Below, one piece after another: positions 1-12,500 of a stretch of DNA of 64,000 nt. A program made the position numbers and the translations under genes. Positions within the stretch are counted from its first letter, which is position 1, and every line of letters starts with the position of its first letter. Source of the stretch: Mya arenaria (lineage: Eukaryota > Mollusca > Bivalvia > Myida > Myidae); NCBI RefSeq assembly GCF_026914265.1, contig NC_069122.1:36135473-36199472 (forward strand). Direction: 5' to 3'. The notes below the pieces were generated by a model. That model searched no databases. It was not told the origin of the DNA and saw nothing but the letters and a program-made list of their open reading frames with translations.

Positions 1-2
1 TT

Positions 3-179
3 AACAATGAGACCACGACATCTGCACCTGAGATGTTTGAAGATCGATTTAACAACGAGACCACGACACCTGCACCTGAGATGTTTGAAGGTCAATTAAA
101 CAACGAGACCACAACGATCGCACCCGATATGTACGAAGATAGTTCAGAGGAATATTCTGATGAACATTCGAAAGAGTGA
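3..179 (+). CDS. C-terminal end of a repeat-containing protein (partial)
   Basis: An open frame enters from the left edge and runs 58 codons to a TGA at 177-179. It holds three consecutive 16-residue units, each starting NNETTT and continuing (S/P/I)AP(E/D)M(F/Y)E, so the DNA period is 48 bp. The end is acidic and Ser-rich (SSEEYSDEHSKE). The NNETTT core contains an N-glycosylation sequon (NET) and a Thr run, which would suit a secreted or cell-surface protein, but this is inference. Synonymous differences between units (for example acg/aca, gag/gat) suggest the frame is under protein-level constraint. A poly(A) signal follows 86 bp after the stop. The start and most of the gene lie outside the window. 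I do not recognise the family. Confidence 0.6.
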   Translation, partial: NNETTTSAPEMFEDRFNNETTTPAPEMFEGQLNNETTTIAPDMYEDSSEEYSDEHSKE

Positions 180-264
180 TCAAAAAAGAGTTCAAAGAAG
201 GATGTTCATGATCACGTTTTTCGCTAACGTACTGTTCACTTATCTAGTGTGTGATATCAAGCAT

Positions 265-270
265 AATAAA
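265..270 (+). other. Poly(A) signal AATAAA of the edge gene
   Basis: A canonical AATAAA lies 86 bp after the stop codon of the partial plus-strand gene, in AT-rich sequence. The position fits a short 3' UTR. Confidence 0.55.
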
Positions 271-366
271 ACTAATGTTCTTTCATTCTTGACAAAATAC
301 AACTAACCATATAACAAAAGATACAGTTGCATTCACGTGCATGTAGCTTTAATCTAACAAACATTC

Positions 367-425
367 ATATATTATATTATATTATATTATATTATATTAT
401 ATTATATTATATTATATTATATTAT
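367..425. repeat. (ATATT)n microsatellite
   Basis: About twelve near-perfect pentanucleotide repeats lie between the edge gene and the 3' end of the first receptor gene. No other function is visible. Confidence 0.9.
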
Positions 426-743
426 AAATAGTACGAGAAATAAACACATTCAATACACTTGCATGGTCATTTTACCTTTAAATACGAAATATTGAAATAT
501 TTAAGGAAAACAAAAGAAGTCAGAAACTACAGATTATAATAATTATTTGTATATTTTTATTTCTTTTACCTAAAGTTTATAAGGTATAAATGATTATAAA
601 CGTTTGTGAAAAAATAATCATCTTACATATCCAAACACTCATAAATGGTATTTTAACATAACTTTATTCAAACTTGACATATAATACTAATTTCATAAAA
701 GAACAAAGTCAGAAGAACACTCGTGATACATGATCATTCGATG

Positions 744-749
744 TTTATT
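744..749 (-). other. Probable poly(A) signal of receptor gene copy 1
   Basis: On the minus strand AATAAA lies about 440 bp after the stop codon. The surrounding sequence (roughly 600-765) is conserved at 9020-9187 beyond the second receptor copy, including the signal itself. This supports it as part of the 3' UTR. A second AATAAA at about 663-668 is less well conserved in position. Confidence 0.5.
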
Positions 750-1185
750 TAGCTTTGAAAGAAATACTCGGGCCAGTATTCATAAAGACTATTGAGGCAT
801 TTTCTAACTTAAGTCATATCATGTTTTTAAGATTTTGTCAAAAATACGTTTATACATTTTTTAACATAAACAGTGAGTAGTTTAAATAAAGTAAATGAAT
901 AAAGTAATTTATAAGCAAAAATGCAGACATATTATATGAAAAACGAGAAACTTAACTTAGAAAATGACATTAAATATAAAAAAAAACTTAAGAAGTTGTG
1001 TGAATACTGGCTCTGCATTACTGGAAGCTGCAAAAGCTGGTGTAGTTTGAACCGTTGTCTGGTCACATCATTTGATGAATATGGCGACATGCCGTTGCTT
1101 GGAACTACACAACACTGGACCAAGTTCGAGAGGATAAAGCCAAGAATGAAAACATGTGAGTTAAATGATTGAATATTCAGTCAGA

Positions 1186-4100
1186 TTAAATACTCTCGTA
1201 TGTGTTACCGCCGTCGGTGTTGATCACGTTGGATTTCTTGCCCTAAAAACCAGAAGAAAAATGTATCAATACTTACTAATAAGGAATTTTATAAAGAAAC
1301 TCGAACACTATCTAAACTTATTGCGCTATTCGGGGCTTAAAGTTATGCAGATTCATTTAGGTATTGATCGGGGTTCTTTTGATGATATCTGTGTTCGGTG
1401 TGTGAATCTCTTCAAATGTATGCAATGCATTAAACAATTTGCCTCTGAACAGGGTAATCGTAAAATTTGGCAATGGATATGTCCCTATTGTTTCCATTGA
1501 TATAAATCACACCGATGTTTCAAAAATTAAAACCAGTACTATTATATGAAGCCGAAATTGAACTAAATATCTTTGGCTTATGACAACCACTTGACACATC
1601 TTAATTAGTGTGTTCGTTTAGAGTTTTTTTTTCTTCTGACGACAGTCGAGACGTGTGAACTTTCATTCCTTGAAAGGCCGCAATTTAGCCTAGTGATATT
1701 GATTGATTGTCGACAAAAGTTTGATACAGAGTTAATTCTGGTCAATACATAAGACATAAGGTCAAAACAGCAACTGTGTACTTTTAGATGCCACAGGTAA
1801 TGACAATCGTGGTCAGAATGTTTGTCTCGACATTAAGTCGGACAAGTTCAAGACTGTGTCATTTTGGTAAACAGCGTTTTACTATGATAACTCTAATAAG
1901 ACCCTTTTAACGCATTTAAATTCTACATAACTATTGGTCTAGAAGTATCTCATAAAGTCACAATATAAAACACGAGAGTCCAAACAAATCAAGTGGCCTG
2001 AACGTTTATCCTCTAGATAAATTGGTGCTGGGTAAGTTTAACCCAGAAACAGGGTCACTGTGCCGGGACAAACCATATACACATTACGAATATTAGACAT
2101 GATTCGTATGTTGCCAAGAAATAAATTAAAGTAGTTCAAAATATTTGTTGAAATGGTATCTGAAACGTGTTTGTTATTTAATAGACTCAGATTAAACCGA
2201 GCCTGGATAACACAGAATACTTATACAGCACCGTGCGAACTCCAGATGCCAATTTCTGTTTTAATCTAAACGAAAGTAAGACAAAACCAAACCCATAGGC
2301 GAAAACATATCTTCAAAACATTTTGATTTGACATATTGTTTCAATATGATAGAGAGTAAGCAGATTTACGTTTTAGCCGATCATAAAACAAAAGTGTATG
2401 CATCACAAACGGTAAATGCACTCAAAAAAGTCTTACTTGAACCACGTTGTTTTCCTTGAAGGATTGTAACTTAACGTTCAAGCTATCCTAGCCTTGATCA
2501 AGTTGGTCATCTTCATACAAATTTCAAGCATAGTTATCATTTTTACTCATTGACATTTTATTTCAGGATCAAAAATATATTACTCCCTAATACATTGAGT
2601 TACACAACATACCAAAAACATACGTACCCTGAAAACATTTGGAATGGCGCACCAGAACTGGTGGTTAGGACACAGCCGCATACCAGATTCCTTCTTAATC
2701 AGAGCCTGATACAGCCCACCGAAAATAAGGTATGCGCCAAGCAGACTGAACACTCTGTAACACGTTAACAGTTTGATATCAGAATATAATCTAAGCCCAC
2801 TCGTTCTATTAAAATGCAAATTTGAACGTTGTTGACTATTGAAGTTTGCTACTATGCTTATTCCTGTAATCTTCACTGTGTTATCTTAAACTTATGTAGC
2901 AACTAACATTTACATTCCAAATGACAAACATGGCTTTACACTTGTAAAGCAACTGACAAATAAACACTTATAAATATTGCTGCGCTACAGGCGTTCACTC
3001 ACTTACGGATAACTAAAGTAACAATTTTGCAACGTTGCAATGAGGCAACCAATACCTACCAAGAAGCAATTACAAAAAGATGGCTTTTTATTAGACATTT
3101 TTTAAAAATTATATATTATTGTTGGAGCAAGTGTGCGGCTGAATACTCATGAACTAGTTTCCCCCCCCCCCCGAGCTCTTGTTTTATTGCCCGTTCCAAT
3201 GTCGTAGCCCCATCATTTGCTAAAAAACATATTTCAATACATGTGTGGTATGTGTTTGGTGGTAAGTGGATGTTATGACTGCGCAGTTGAATACATTATC
3301 TCGTTCAGTATATGTTCGACTATGAGTTTTTAAATTTGGTCATCGTACCATTTTGGTTACTGGGCTTGTCCTTGTATTTGCTATTTATTTATTTACTTCA
3401 TATGGCTTGAAGTTATGGGACAACTAACACTGGCTAAACTATTTACAGTAACAAAGTTGAGTTCACACATATTGGGTTCATAGCATTGAATGAGGGATTT
3501 CATTTTATTGACAGTTTACATTGATTTATTCAAAGATTAAAGTTTTAATACTATAAAGAAATTCATAATTTTACACAAATTGACAAAGCTAATATTTACT
3601 TACACAATGACAAAGATGACTCCACCATTTAGACCGGATGATGGTGTCTCCGCAGGAGTTATACTTGGAGCGTATGCGCATGACCACTTGCTTGCCAGTG
3701 TCATTTTCTGTAATAAAGTTTAATCATAAACATTTTGAAAGAAAGCATAATAAACTTAAAGACATTCCGGTACAGCTGTTTGTTTTCTGATGGAATTTTT
3801 CAAGACAATGTAATTCAATATGCATCCATCCCCTGACGCAATTATCATTCTTATTAAAAATATAACAACATTACAATGTGACCCAGTATGAGTAATATAA
3901 AAATAAATAAAAGAACATCGACCTAACAGAGTTCGACATAGCGAGTTTCGATTGTATTAAGGATCTCTGGTTTAACCGAACTGATTTAACTGTAGAAATG
4001 AAGACTACAGGAACAAGCACAATATTCAAACTACGATGAATGTCGAAAGGGACTCGATCATGGTTTGTTAAATGTATTTTACGGTTTTTTATCACAAAAT

Positions 4101-7100
4101 AACGTGTGACAAATCATAAGGAGTGTTCAAACTAAAAAACTACTGACGTCTGGAACCGTTTAACAAAGGTTGATGTATGATCAAATTATGTCATTGAAGT
4201 CCACAACTTTGAAATGCGTAACTAACTCGATGAAATTAAAGACTGCAGCGTGAATGGTTGATTGAGTCCATGTGGAGGATCGGTAAAAGAAAATAGTTGT
4301 TATCTATTCAGGACTGCGCCGACGTGGGTTTACTGCCCATTAAAACCAGGGGGGTATACTTTAATGGTAAATAGACCTTTTAATATGACAAGGTCAAAGC
4401 CAAACATGCATTTAATAAATGGTAGAAACTGATAATTCATTTGGTTTTACTGCAAAATATGAAATTCGGTAATTTAAGTATTTGAGTGCTTGAATGTTAT
4501 ATTAGTCGATTATACATCAAAATTGGACTCTTCCATAATTCATGTTTGGTGATGCATTCGTCAAAATCGATGTACGGAAAATGAATGAGCAGAAAACATT
4601 AAAATCTTCGAATGTCACTGGCCCGAACACTTACAAACACTAGTCTACGCCAAGTAAATGCTAACTTTTACTACTGACACTATTTATGCAAATAAACTGT
4701 GGTGGATAAATAGACAGACTGAAATGAACTCTACGAAACTATATTTGGCGCATTCGTCAGAATCGATCATAGTAAAATGAAGGCACGGAAAAAATAAAAT
4801 ATTCTCGATTCTGATTGGCTTTCAAAAAATCCAAAGACCAAGTTAATGTGGAATTTGTTAAATGCCGAGGCAAGTTGTGTGAAGTTTGGCGCCCGCAAAT
4901 CAATCTCCCAATGAATTTCTACGTTATTTCTTTGGCTGTTCAAAGGCGATAACCCATGTGATATTTGGCGCCTGTTGACTGGGTAATGTTTTAAGTGGCT
5001 TAGTGTGTTGATACTTTGAGCAATGCTGAAGCGTTTTGTCTTGTTTGTTTTGCCTTAAAAATTGTGCATAAAGAACAACGTTTTTTTTCAATTATACTTA
5101 CATAGTCAATGGTGACGTTGTTGATGTCTTGTTCTCCATCAATTACAAAGAAGTCAAATACGGTGCTATCAAAACACTGAAGTATTATAGTCGTTGTGCT
5201 GCAATAAAAGACAGCAATCATCAACATTATTATCATCTCCAGCGTCCTCATCGTCATATTCGTCGTCGTCGTCGTCGTCGTTATCGTCATCATTATCAGG
5301 AAACAGATGAGATTATTAATGTACATTAACAACCGCTGCCTTTTTCAAATATATGTCATGTATTTATAATTTAATTCAAATATAATAATTACTATTTATG
5401 CAAATAGCTGTAAGTTTTACGTTACCGTTTGAAGTCACCTTGATCCGAAGTGTATGTCAAGGTCAGTGTTCCGTTTTCGTCAACGTTGAAATTGGCACTA
5501 TCCTGTTTACCTAGATCGTACATTAACGGGTTGGGAAAGCCTGGGCGTATCATACATACCTGATGGAAAAAAAATGTGGAAGTTAAGTAATGTTCATATT
5601 GGTTGTGTTAAGATAAACTGTGTACCACAATGGTGTCTCTCATCTAACCACCTCTGTTATAGTACACATTTTTGAACATCCACATTTATTGTGTAGAACG
5701 AGTAATCAAAATAACGTAAATTAACTACGTAACCAGAATATCTAACTGAAAATGGGCAATTAATGAATGATTTGTTGTTTGTTTTGTTTTTAAGAGGAGA
5801 AATGTTGAAGACATCAACGGCAGCATTTCGAACAACATACGTTTTAAACATAAAATATCAAACAAAACATAGACATAATGCGAACGCATGTTTTTGCAAA
5901 ATGATATGGTCTGCACGGGAGGATAACTTATGGACACAATGAGACCGCCTTTTCGGGAATTTGATTTTCCTTCAAGTTTTGCATCTATAATACTACCGAT
6001 TCAAAGTCTTTAACTGCCCAATTGTTGGGGTTTAGATAACAGACTTGCAATAAGTCTACATCACGTGGGTGTGTCAGCCGCCACACGGTTAAGTTAAACG
6101 TTGATAGGTGTATTCGTAAAACATGCAGTTCTGTTCAAACCTTGGTACGCAGATATAAGATCATGTGTACAGTATAAAAGGAGCAAGTCTACATCACGTG
6201 GGTGTGTCAGCCGCCACACGGTTAAGTAAAACGTTGATAGGTGTATTCGTAAAACATGCAGTTCTGTTCAAACCTTGGTACGCAGATATAAGATCATGTG
6301 TACAGTATAAAAGGAGCAAGTCTACATCACGTGGGTGTGTCAGCCGCCACACGGTTAAGTTAAACGTTGATAGGTGTATTCGTAAAACATGTAGTTCTGT
6401 TCAAACCTTGGTACGCAGATATAAGATCATGTGTACAGTATAGAAGGAGCATTTTATTAAACGAATATTATTCAACTAAAACAGTACCGCAACACCCTCA
6501 CACTCGGTGTTATTTTTCGGTCCTATGTAGGAGAAAGGCACGCACGGGTTCCACGAGTATGTGTCCCCACTACCTGCATTGTCGGTCTTGTTGCTGAAAC
6601 TAACAATGGATCAATTTGTTACCACTAGTTAAACACGATGTGGAGTTTTTGTTGCTGAAAATAAGAATGGATCTATTTGTTACCACTAGTTAAACACGAT
6701 GTGGAGTTCTTGTTGCTGAAACTAACAATGGATCTATTTGTTACCACTAGTTAAACACGATGTGGAGTTCTTGTTGCTGAAATTAACAATCTATTATTTG
6801 TTAACATTAGTTAAAACACGTTATGAATTTCTTGTTGCTGAAACTAACAATGGATTAATTTGTTAAAACTAGTTTTTTAACATGTTTTGAGGGTTTTTTG
6901 CTGCAATTAACGAAAGTAATTGATGACATTAGTTATTTACTAGTTGTTTAAACACGTTAAGGAGTTTTTGTTGCTAAAACTAACAATGACTATATTTGTT
7001 AACACTTGTTATCTAAACACGTTGTGGGATTCTTGATGCTGAAACTAACAATGGATTTAATTGTTGACATTTGTTATCTAAACACGATGTGGATTTCTTG

Positions 7101-8003
7101 TGGCTTAAACTAATATGGATTTATTTGACGACACTAGTTTTTTAAAAACGTTGTTAATTTCTAGTTGCTGATAATAAAAATAATTGATTCATTTATTGAC
7201 ATAGCTTGTTTAAACATTTTGTCAATTTCTTGTTGCTGAAACAAACAACGGATTCATTTGTCCTACCTAGTGACTTGACACACACTTAATCCAGACTGAC
7301 TGCACCAGTTTACAGAAAGACATTTGTATTCAGAAACAAGTTTAACAAACAAAAAAAATTAAACCCCGACCCTCCTCTTTCTTAAGGGAAGAGAGAGAGG
7401 AGACGATACTTTATTTTTGGCAACTCGAATATAATGTTGCCAAAAAATGTTTAAGTTGATATTAAATGTGTTACTGCCCTTGGTTTTGGCCAATGAAGTA
7501 TTTGAACCAAGACGCAAGAGGTGGAGGTCATATGGTAAATGTTTTCGCATTATTAAAATAATGGGAATTCAACACTAACACTAACCCTAACTATCCCTTA
7601 CCAACATCAAATTCCTAAAAGTTGGCCATGGTTAAACAAAACTTATTAGAAGGGATGCGTCCTACACTTTCTCTACTATTCTTACATACTTCTATTGAAC
7701 ATTAAAAGTACACTGCAAATGAATATTTCAATTATGCCAGGTAAATGTTAAATTTCAATAATAATCTTCTTTAAGTTACAAATAAATAAAACCGTTTCTT
7801 AAAAATTTACTCTTAAAAATAACAAACTTTTAACGAAAATCTTACTTTGGCAGGCCATCTGTTCTTGCCAGTGATGTCAAATTGACTATCAATCCATCAT
7901 CGTAGACACAGGAGCATGAATCTATCGTATGGCAGTTTCCTTGTTGAGCTGAAACTGTCTCAACTACCAAAAACAATCCAATAAAAAGTACCAACAGTTT
8001 CAT
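1186..8003 (-). CDS. M6PR: Cation-dependent mannose-6-phosphate receptor-like protein, copy 1 (7 exons)
   Basis: Coding exons, in transcript order: 7846-8003, 6488-6593, 5426-5559, 5102-5198, 3604-3707, 2628-2754, 1186-1242; total 783 nt, 260 residues. All introns are GT..AG and the phases join exactly. Residues 1-19 are a signal peptide (MKLLVLFIGLFLVVETVSA). An MRH-type lectin domain fills about 24-180 with eight Cys (24, 30, 32, 70, 84, 90, 141, 175). Residues 193-215 are a membrane span. The tail has ESGMRLCPNHQFW, matching the GMEQFPHLAFW stretch of vertebrate M6PR, and ends with the YXXhydrophobic signal YESI. Counting from the shared Cys141, R133, E155 and Y165 fall exactly at the bovine ligand-contact positions R111, E133 and Y143; the Q66 position is Met91. 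Sequons include N54, N80, N117 and N160. The family carries M6P-tagged hydrolases from Golgi to endosome. Length is close to human M6PR (277). The start is the Met shared by both paralogues. A TTTAG upstream of the ATG in both could end a 5' UTR intron. Confidence 0.85.
4548..4850. repeat. Two diverged copies of a dispersed repeat in intron 4 of copy 1
   Basis: The motif GCATTCGTCA(A/G)AATCGAT occurs at about 4553 and 4748, each followed by similar AAAATGAA / GGAAAA sequence. A third copy lies at 48298-48380 in intergenic DNA. No clear terminal repeats or tRNA-like head were seen, so the class is unknown. Confidence 0.45.
5205..5303. repeat. Degenerate CAT/CGT triplet tract next to exon 4 acceptor, copy 1
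   Basis: An imperfect triplet tract (atc, atc, cgt x7 and similar) lies just upstream (minus strand) of the exon 4 acceptor at 5199-5201. The paralogue has a much longer, purer tract at the same place (14492-14728), so a triplet seed existed before duplication. Confidence 0.75.
6052..6450. repeat. 133-bp unit in triplicate, intron 2 of copy 1
   Basis: Three direct repeats of exactly 133 bp start at 6052, 6185 and 6318. They are nearly identical, so the triplication is recent. Each unit contains CACGTG near its start and ends with GTATAAAAGGAGC or its variant GTATAGAAGGAGC. The second paralogue has a single diverged unit at about 15484-15645, so triplication happened in copy 1 after duplication. 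Confidence 0.9.
6594..7262. repeat. Intron 1 minisatellite carrying copies of the exon 2 splice acceptor (copy 1)
   Basis: About eleven units of 61-68 bp. Each begins on the plus strand with a version of GTTGCTGAAACTAAC, which read on the minus strand is GTTAGTTTCAG followed by CAAC. The first unit is the real acceptor of exon 2 (6594-6596) with the first exon bases. At least five further units keep the TTTCAG|CAAC form. The rest of the unit is (C/T)AATTTGTT..ACTAGTTAAACACG-like. Confidence 0.85.
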
Positions 8004-8259
8004 TGTAAGTGTTATGTCCAGAAGTAATATACAAATCTAAATTATTGCGATCGTTTAATTGTTTTCAATAATCAACGGTTTGTATGTGTTAATAATTATA
8101 TTAACCGGGAGTTAAACAAAATGGCTGAATTAACCTAATCAGTGCACATGATTTATTAAGTTTGGGTACATGTTAACTGATAATTGAATATGTATGTACG
8201 TTATCACATCCATGTATAATTTGATAAACTGATACGTATACACAAAACAGTGTTTATTT

Positions 8260-9000
8260 TGACTAAGTTAAAGCTTTATTTAGTTCATGAAGATCCATTA
8301 AAACATCGCATATTTTACATATATTATCGGAATGATTAAATAGATAGTTAGAAGCTAATATTACTATATCTTTTATTTTCTTATATGTGGCAATTAATAT
8401 ATAAATTATCAATTGTTTGAAATCGGTGACTTCAATCATACTTACGTAACTCATTTATGATAGCATTTTTTGTTTTGTTTTGTTTATCTTAAAATGAAAG
8501 AAGGGTCAGTTGCTTATTGAACAAAATTAAAGAAAACATTTCGACGGATTGGTGTTGCATTTGAATGCGTTTAGGTGCCTAGGGATCGCTGGTGAACTGC
8601 GTATTGTTGTTGTTTTTGCATATTCGTTTTAATGATAAGCTTGACCTGGCCCCAATTTCTCGAAACTTTTATTTCAATTAACTAAATACATACTTTAATT
8701 TGATTTTTTGTAATGAATAATGTGTTATTGTTATTATCATAATATTCATTCTTATTTAAAGGGAATCGCTCATGATTTGCAAAATGCACTTGTGTATGAC
8801 GACATAAAGTGTGGTAAATAATAAGGATTGTTAAAACTAAGATACCGGAACCCTTCAACAAATGTTGATATATAACGTTGTCTTTGAAGTCCACGGTTTT
8901 AAGCAGAGTTAGTTAAGCTTTTCAACAAAAGGCTTAAAGGTTAAATTATCCCCCAGTGTTTATTAGAGTCCTCGTGGGCGAGCGGTTTCGTTGTCGGATT
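8260..9000. other. Spacer between the two receptor genes
   Basis: Homology between the two gene copies stops near 8250 and restarts near 9000-9020. The spacer holds a partial MITE with GGCCCCAATTTCTCG at 8648 to about 8757. It then has a stretch (8750-8930) related to sequence in intron 4 of both genes at about 3990-4200 and 13500-13690. No gene is seen. Confidence 0.6.
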
Positions 9001-9170
9001 TATATTCTATATTTTATCAGGTTTGTGAAAAATAGTCATCCTACATATACAAAAACTCGTTCATAAATGGTTTTTATTGAACATATATTTAAACATGTTT
9101 CATAATACTAAATTCATAAGCAAACATACACAAACTCAGAATAACACTCGTGAAACATGATCATTCGATG

Positions 9171-9176
9171 TTTATT
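9171..9176 (-). other. Probable poly(A) signal of receptor gene copy 2
   Basis: Minus-strand AATAAA about 385 bp past the stop, in the block homologous to the copy 1 signal at 744-749. Confidence 0.5.
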
Positions 9177-9559
9177 TAGCTTTGAAAACTCTTAAAGCTG
9201 GTTCGATAGTCAGCCATGTTCAGTCATTTTCTAAAATCAAGTGTGTATTTTAAATAAATTCAAAGGAAATATCAACTTAAATCAATATATCAGATACATA
9301 TTACAATTATATAAAATGTGAGACAGTCCAATCAGAAAACTGACTGAATTTCGGAATTGCCTTAAGAAAATTTGCGAATTCTGACTGCTCTGAATTACTG
9401 GAAGCTGTAACAGCTGATGAATTGTGAAATGTTGTTTAGTCAATCACTTGATGAATATGGCGACATGTCGTGGCCTAGAACAACAAGTTCGCGTGGAAAG
9501 TGTCCTCAAAAGGCTAAGAATGTAAACATGTCAGTTAAATGAGTGAATAGTCAGTCAGT

Positions 9560-12500
9560 TTAAATACTCTCGTATTTGTTTCCACCGTCGGTGTTGATAA
9601 TGTTGGCTTTCTTGCCCTGAAAGCAAGAAAAACAATATTCTATGTGTATGTCTTAGCGGGATTGTGAAGATATCTACGGCAAATAAGTACAGTCGAACCT
9701 CGTTGGCTCGAAATCCCAGGGACCGTCGAAATAACCTCGAGCCTCGGGAATATCGAGCCAAGCGGGAATGCTTACTTTCAGTATAAAGAAATAGGTATTT
9801 TATATTTAGTTCGAGCCAACGAGGAAATCGGGTCAAGTGAGTTCAATCCGATGGGGTTTGATTGTATACCTTTATCACAACTTATTAATACAGATGATTT
9901 TTTTAAAGGAATTCGGTCACTTTCTACACATATTAGCTTAAGTAATGGAATAGTGTGGACTGACAATTAGGCAGACTCACTTAGACATTGACGAGGTGCT
10001 TTATATATAATATGTTTTTGTTGTGTGTATCTCGTTGAACACTTTGCCTCTGAATAGGGTCATCACTGAAGTTTGTTTCAAAACTTAAAACCAGTACCAT
10101 GATGTTGAAAGCCGAGAGTTTGCCAGATATTGCTTTGTCTATAACAACCACTATTATTGTATCAGTTTACCAGAGCTTAGTGCGCTTTTGTGTTCGTCTA
10201 GAGTCCGTCGTCTGACGTCAGTCGACACGTGTAAGTGTTCATCCCTTTAAAAGCCACAGTTAAGCCTAGTGATCTTTATAAATTCTCGACCAAGTTTGAT
10301 ATAGAATTAATTCTAGTCGATACAACTGTGTACAGTTATGTGCCACATGTTTGGAATATCGTGCACAGAATGTTTGTCTCGACATTAAGTCGGACAAGAT
10401 CAATACTGTGTTATTTGGTCAACAGCGTTGCCACTATGTAAAATCAAAGAAAGCCCTGTTAACACACTAGAGGTCTATTCGGGATGAACATTTGCATCCG
10501 AATATTATAGGCAAGTTTAATTCTAGATCACATCACGACTATCTCATAAAGTCACAATATAGTGAACACTCGAGTACAAACTTAATCCAACATGGCCTGA
10601 ATGTGTATCGTCTAGACAAATTAATGCTAGTTAATTTGTACTCAGAAACTGGGTCACTATTAAGAGACAAACCATATACACTTAACGAATACTAGACATG
10701 CTTCGTTTGTTGGACAAAAAAAAACAGAAGGTCAGAATGGTTGTTCAGATGGCATCTGGAACGTGTTTGTAATTTAATAACATTTGATTAAACCAATGGA
10801 GATCACAGTACACTAATACAGAACCGCACAAACTCCAGATGCCACTTTGTTTTATAATCTAAAGTAAAGTTTCTTACGAAAGTAAGAAAAATTGAACACA
10901 TAGGCATAAACAGAGCATACAAAATATTAAGAGCAATCATATTTTGTTCAATCTAATAAAGGGTAAGCAGATTTACTTGTAATCGTAACTAACAACATTC
11001 AAGTTACCGTGACCTTCATCCAATTGACCATGTGTATACAAATCGCTGACTTGCAAGCATAGTTTTCATGCTTACTCACCGACATTTTACTACAGGATCA
11101 CAAATATATTACTCCCTAATAGATTGAGTTACCCAATATAACTGGTATGTTTTATTTACATTCATACGTACCCTGAAGGCATCTGGAATGGCGCACCAGA
11201 ACCCGTGGTTAGGACACAGCCGCATACCAGATTCCTTCTTAATCAGAGCCTGGTACATCCCACCGAAAATAAGGTATGCGCCAAGCAGACTGAACACTCT
11301 GTAACACATTAACAAATTGATAAAAAATATGATGTAAACTTACACGTTCTTTTAAAATAAATGACAATTTGAACATTGTTGACTTTTGAATTTTGCAATC
11401 ATGCTTTTTCCTGTTCACTGTGTTATTATTATTTTTAACTGATGTGACAACTGACATTGACTTCCAAACTGACAGAGATGACTGAAAACTTATTAAGCAA
11501 TTGACAAATGAACAATTATAAATATTGCACGGCTACTACCGTTGACTTGCAGATGGACAGTAAATTTACCAGGTTTTTTTTTACAATATTGACCTTCCCA
11601 TTACAAGGATTGCTTATGTTAAACTCCGACTAGACATATTTACAAGGTTGCAATTATGTAAGGAATGACTGGCATAATGCATATAATTATTATGGTATGA
11701 TTTATACCATGTGTATATCTGTTTATTATATTCGACACAATAACGCGGTAAAAAGTTGATCACTGCATAATTGATACGTTAAATCACTTTTAAACAAATA
11801 AATGAAACGATTATGACAACAATGGATTCCAACATGTTGACTATTATGTGTTGCTTGCTGAAAAACAATTTTTAATTGATATTAATACGCGATGATTCGC
11901 AATCCGAACTTATCAGGAGATGTTGCGTTCATCGGAAAATATTCCCAATTGCCGAAAGGCAGTTCATTTGAGGAATGTAAGTTGTTGTTTAATTAGTGTA
12001 ACCGATGTAACTATGGTCACATAGGCGTAACGTGCCCATTCTCGTAAATAGGAATTAATGTTGTAGCAAGTGTGTGGTTAAATACTCATAAACTAGTTTA
12101 AACCCCTAGGAGCTCCTGTTTCACTGACAGATCCAATGCCGTAGCCCCAACAATTGCGAAAAAAACATATTTCGATACAAGTGTGGTATGTTTGTGGTGT
12201 CTGGTGGATGTGATGACTGCGCTGTTTTAAACATTCCCACGATTAGTGTCTGTTCGGCTTTGACCATGACCCTGAGTTTTAAAATAGGGTCATCGTGAAG
12301 GTTTGCTTCTGGGCTTTTCCCTGTATTTGCTATTGCTTTATTCAATCTATCGGGCAGAGCTGTCACATTGACTTACGGACTGCTCTATATTGCTTGAACA
12401 TATGGAACCATTAACACTGGCTTACTTTACAATACCATAGTTCAGTATAAACCTCTTGGACATATAACATTGAATGAAGGCTTCAATCTCATTGACTTTA

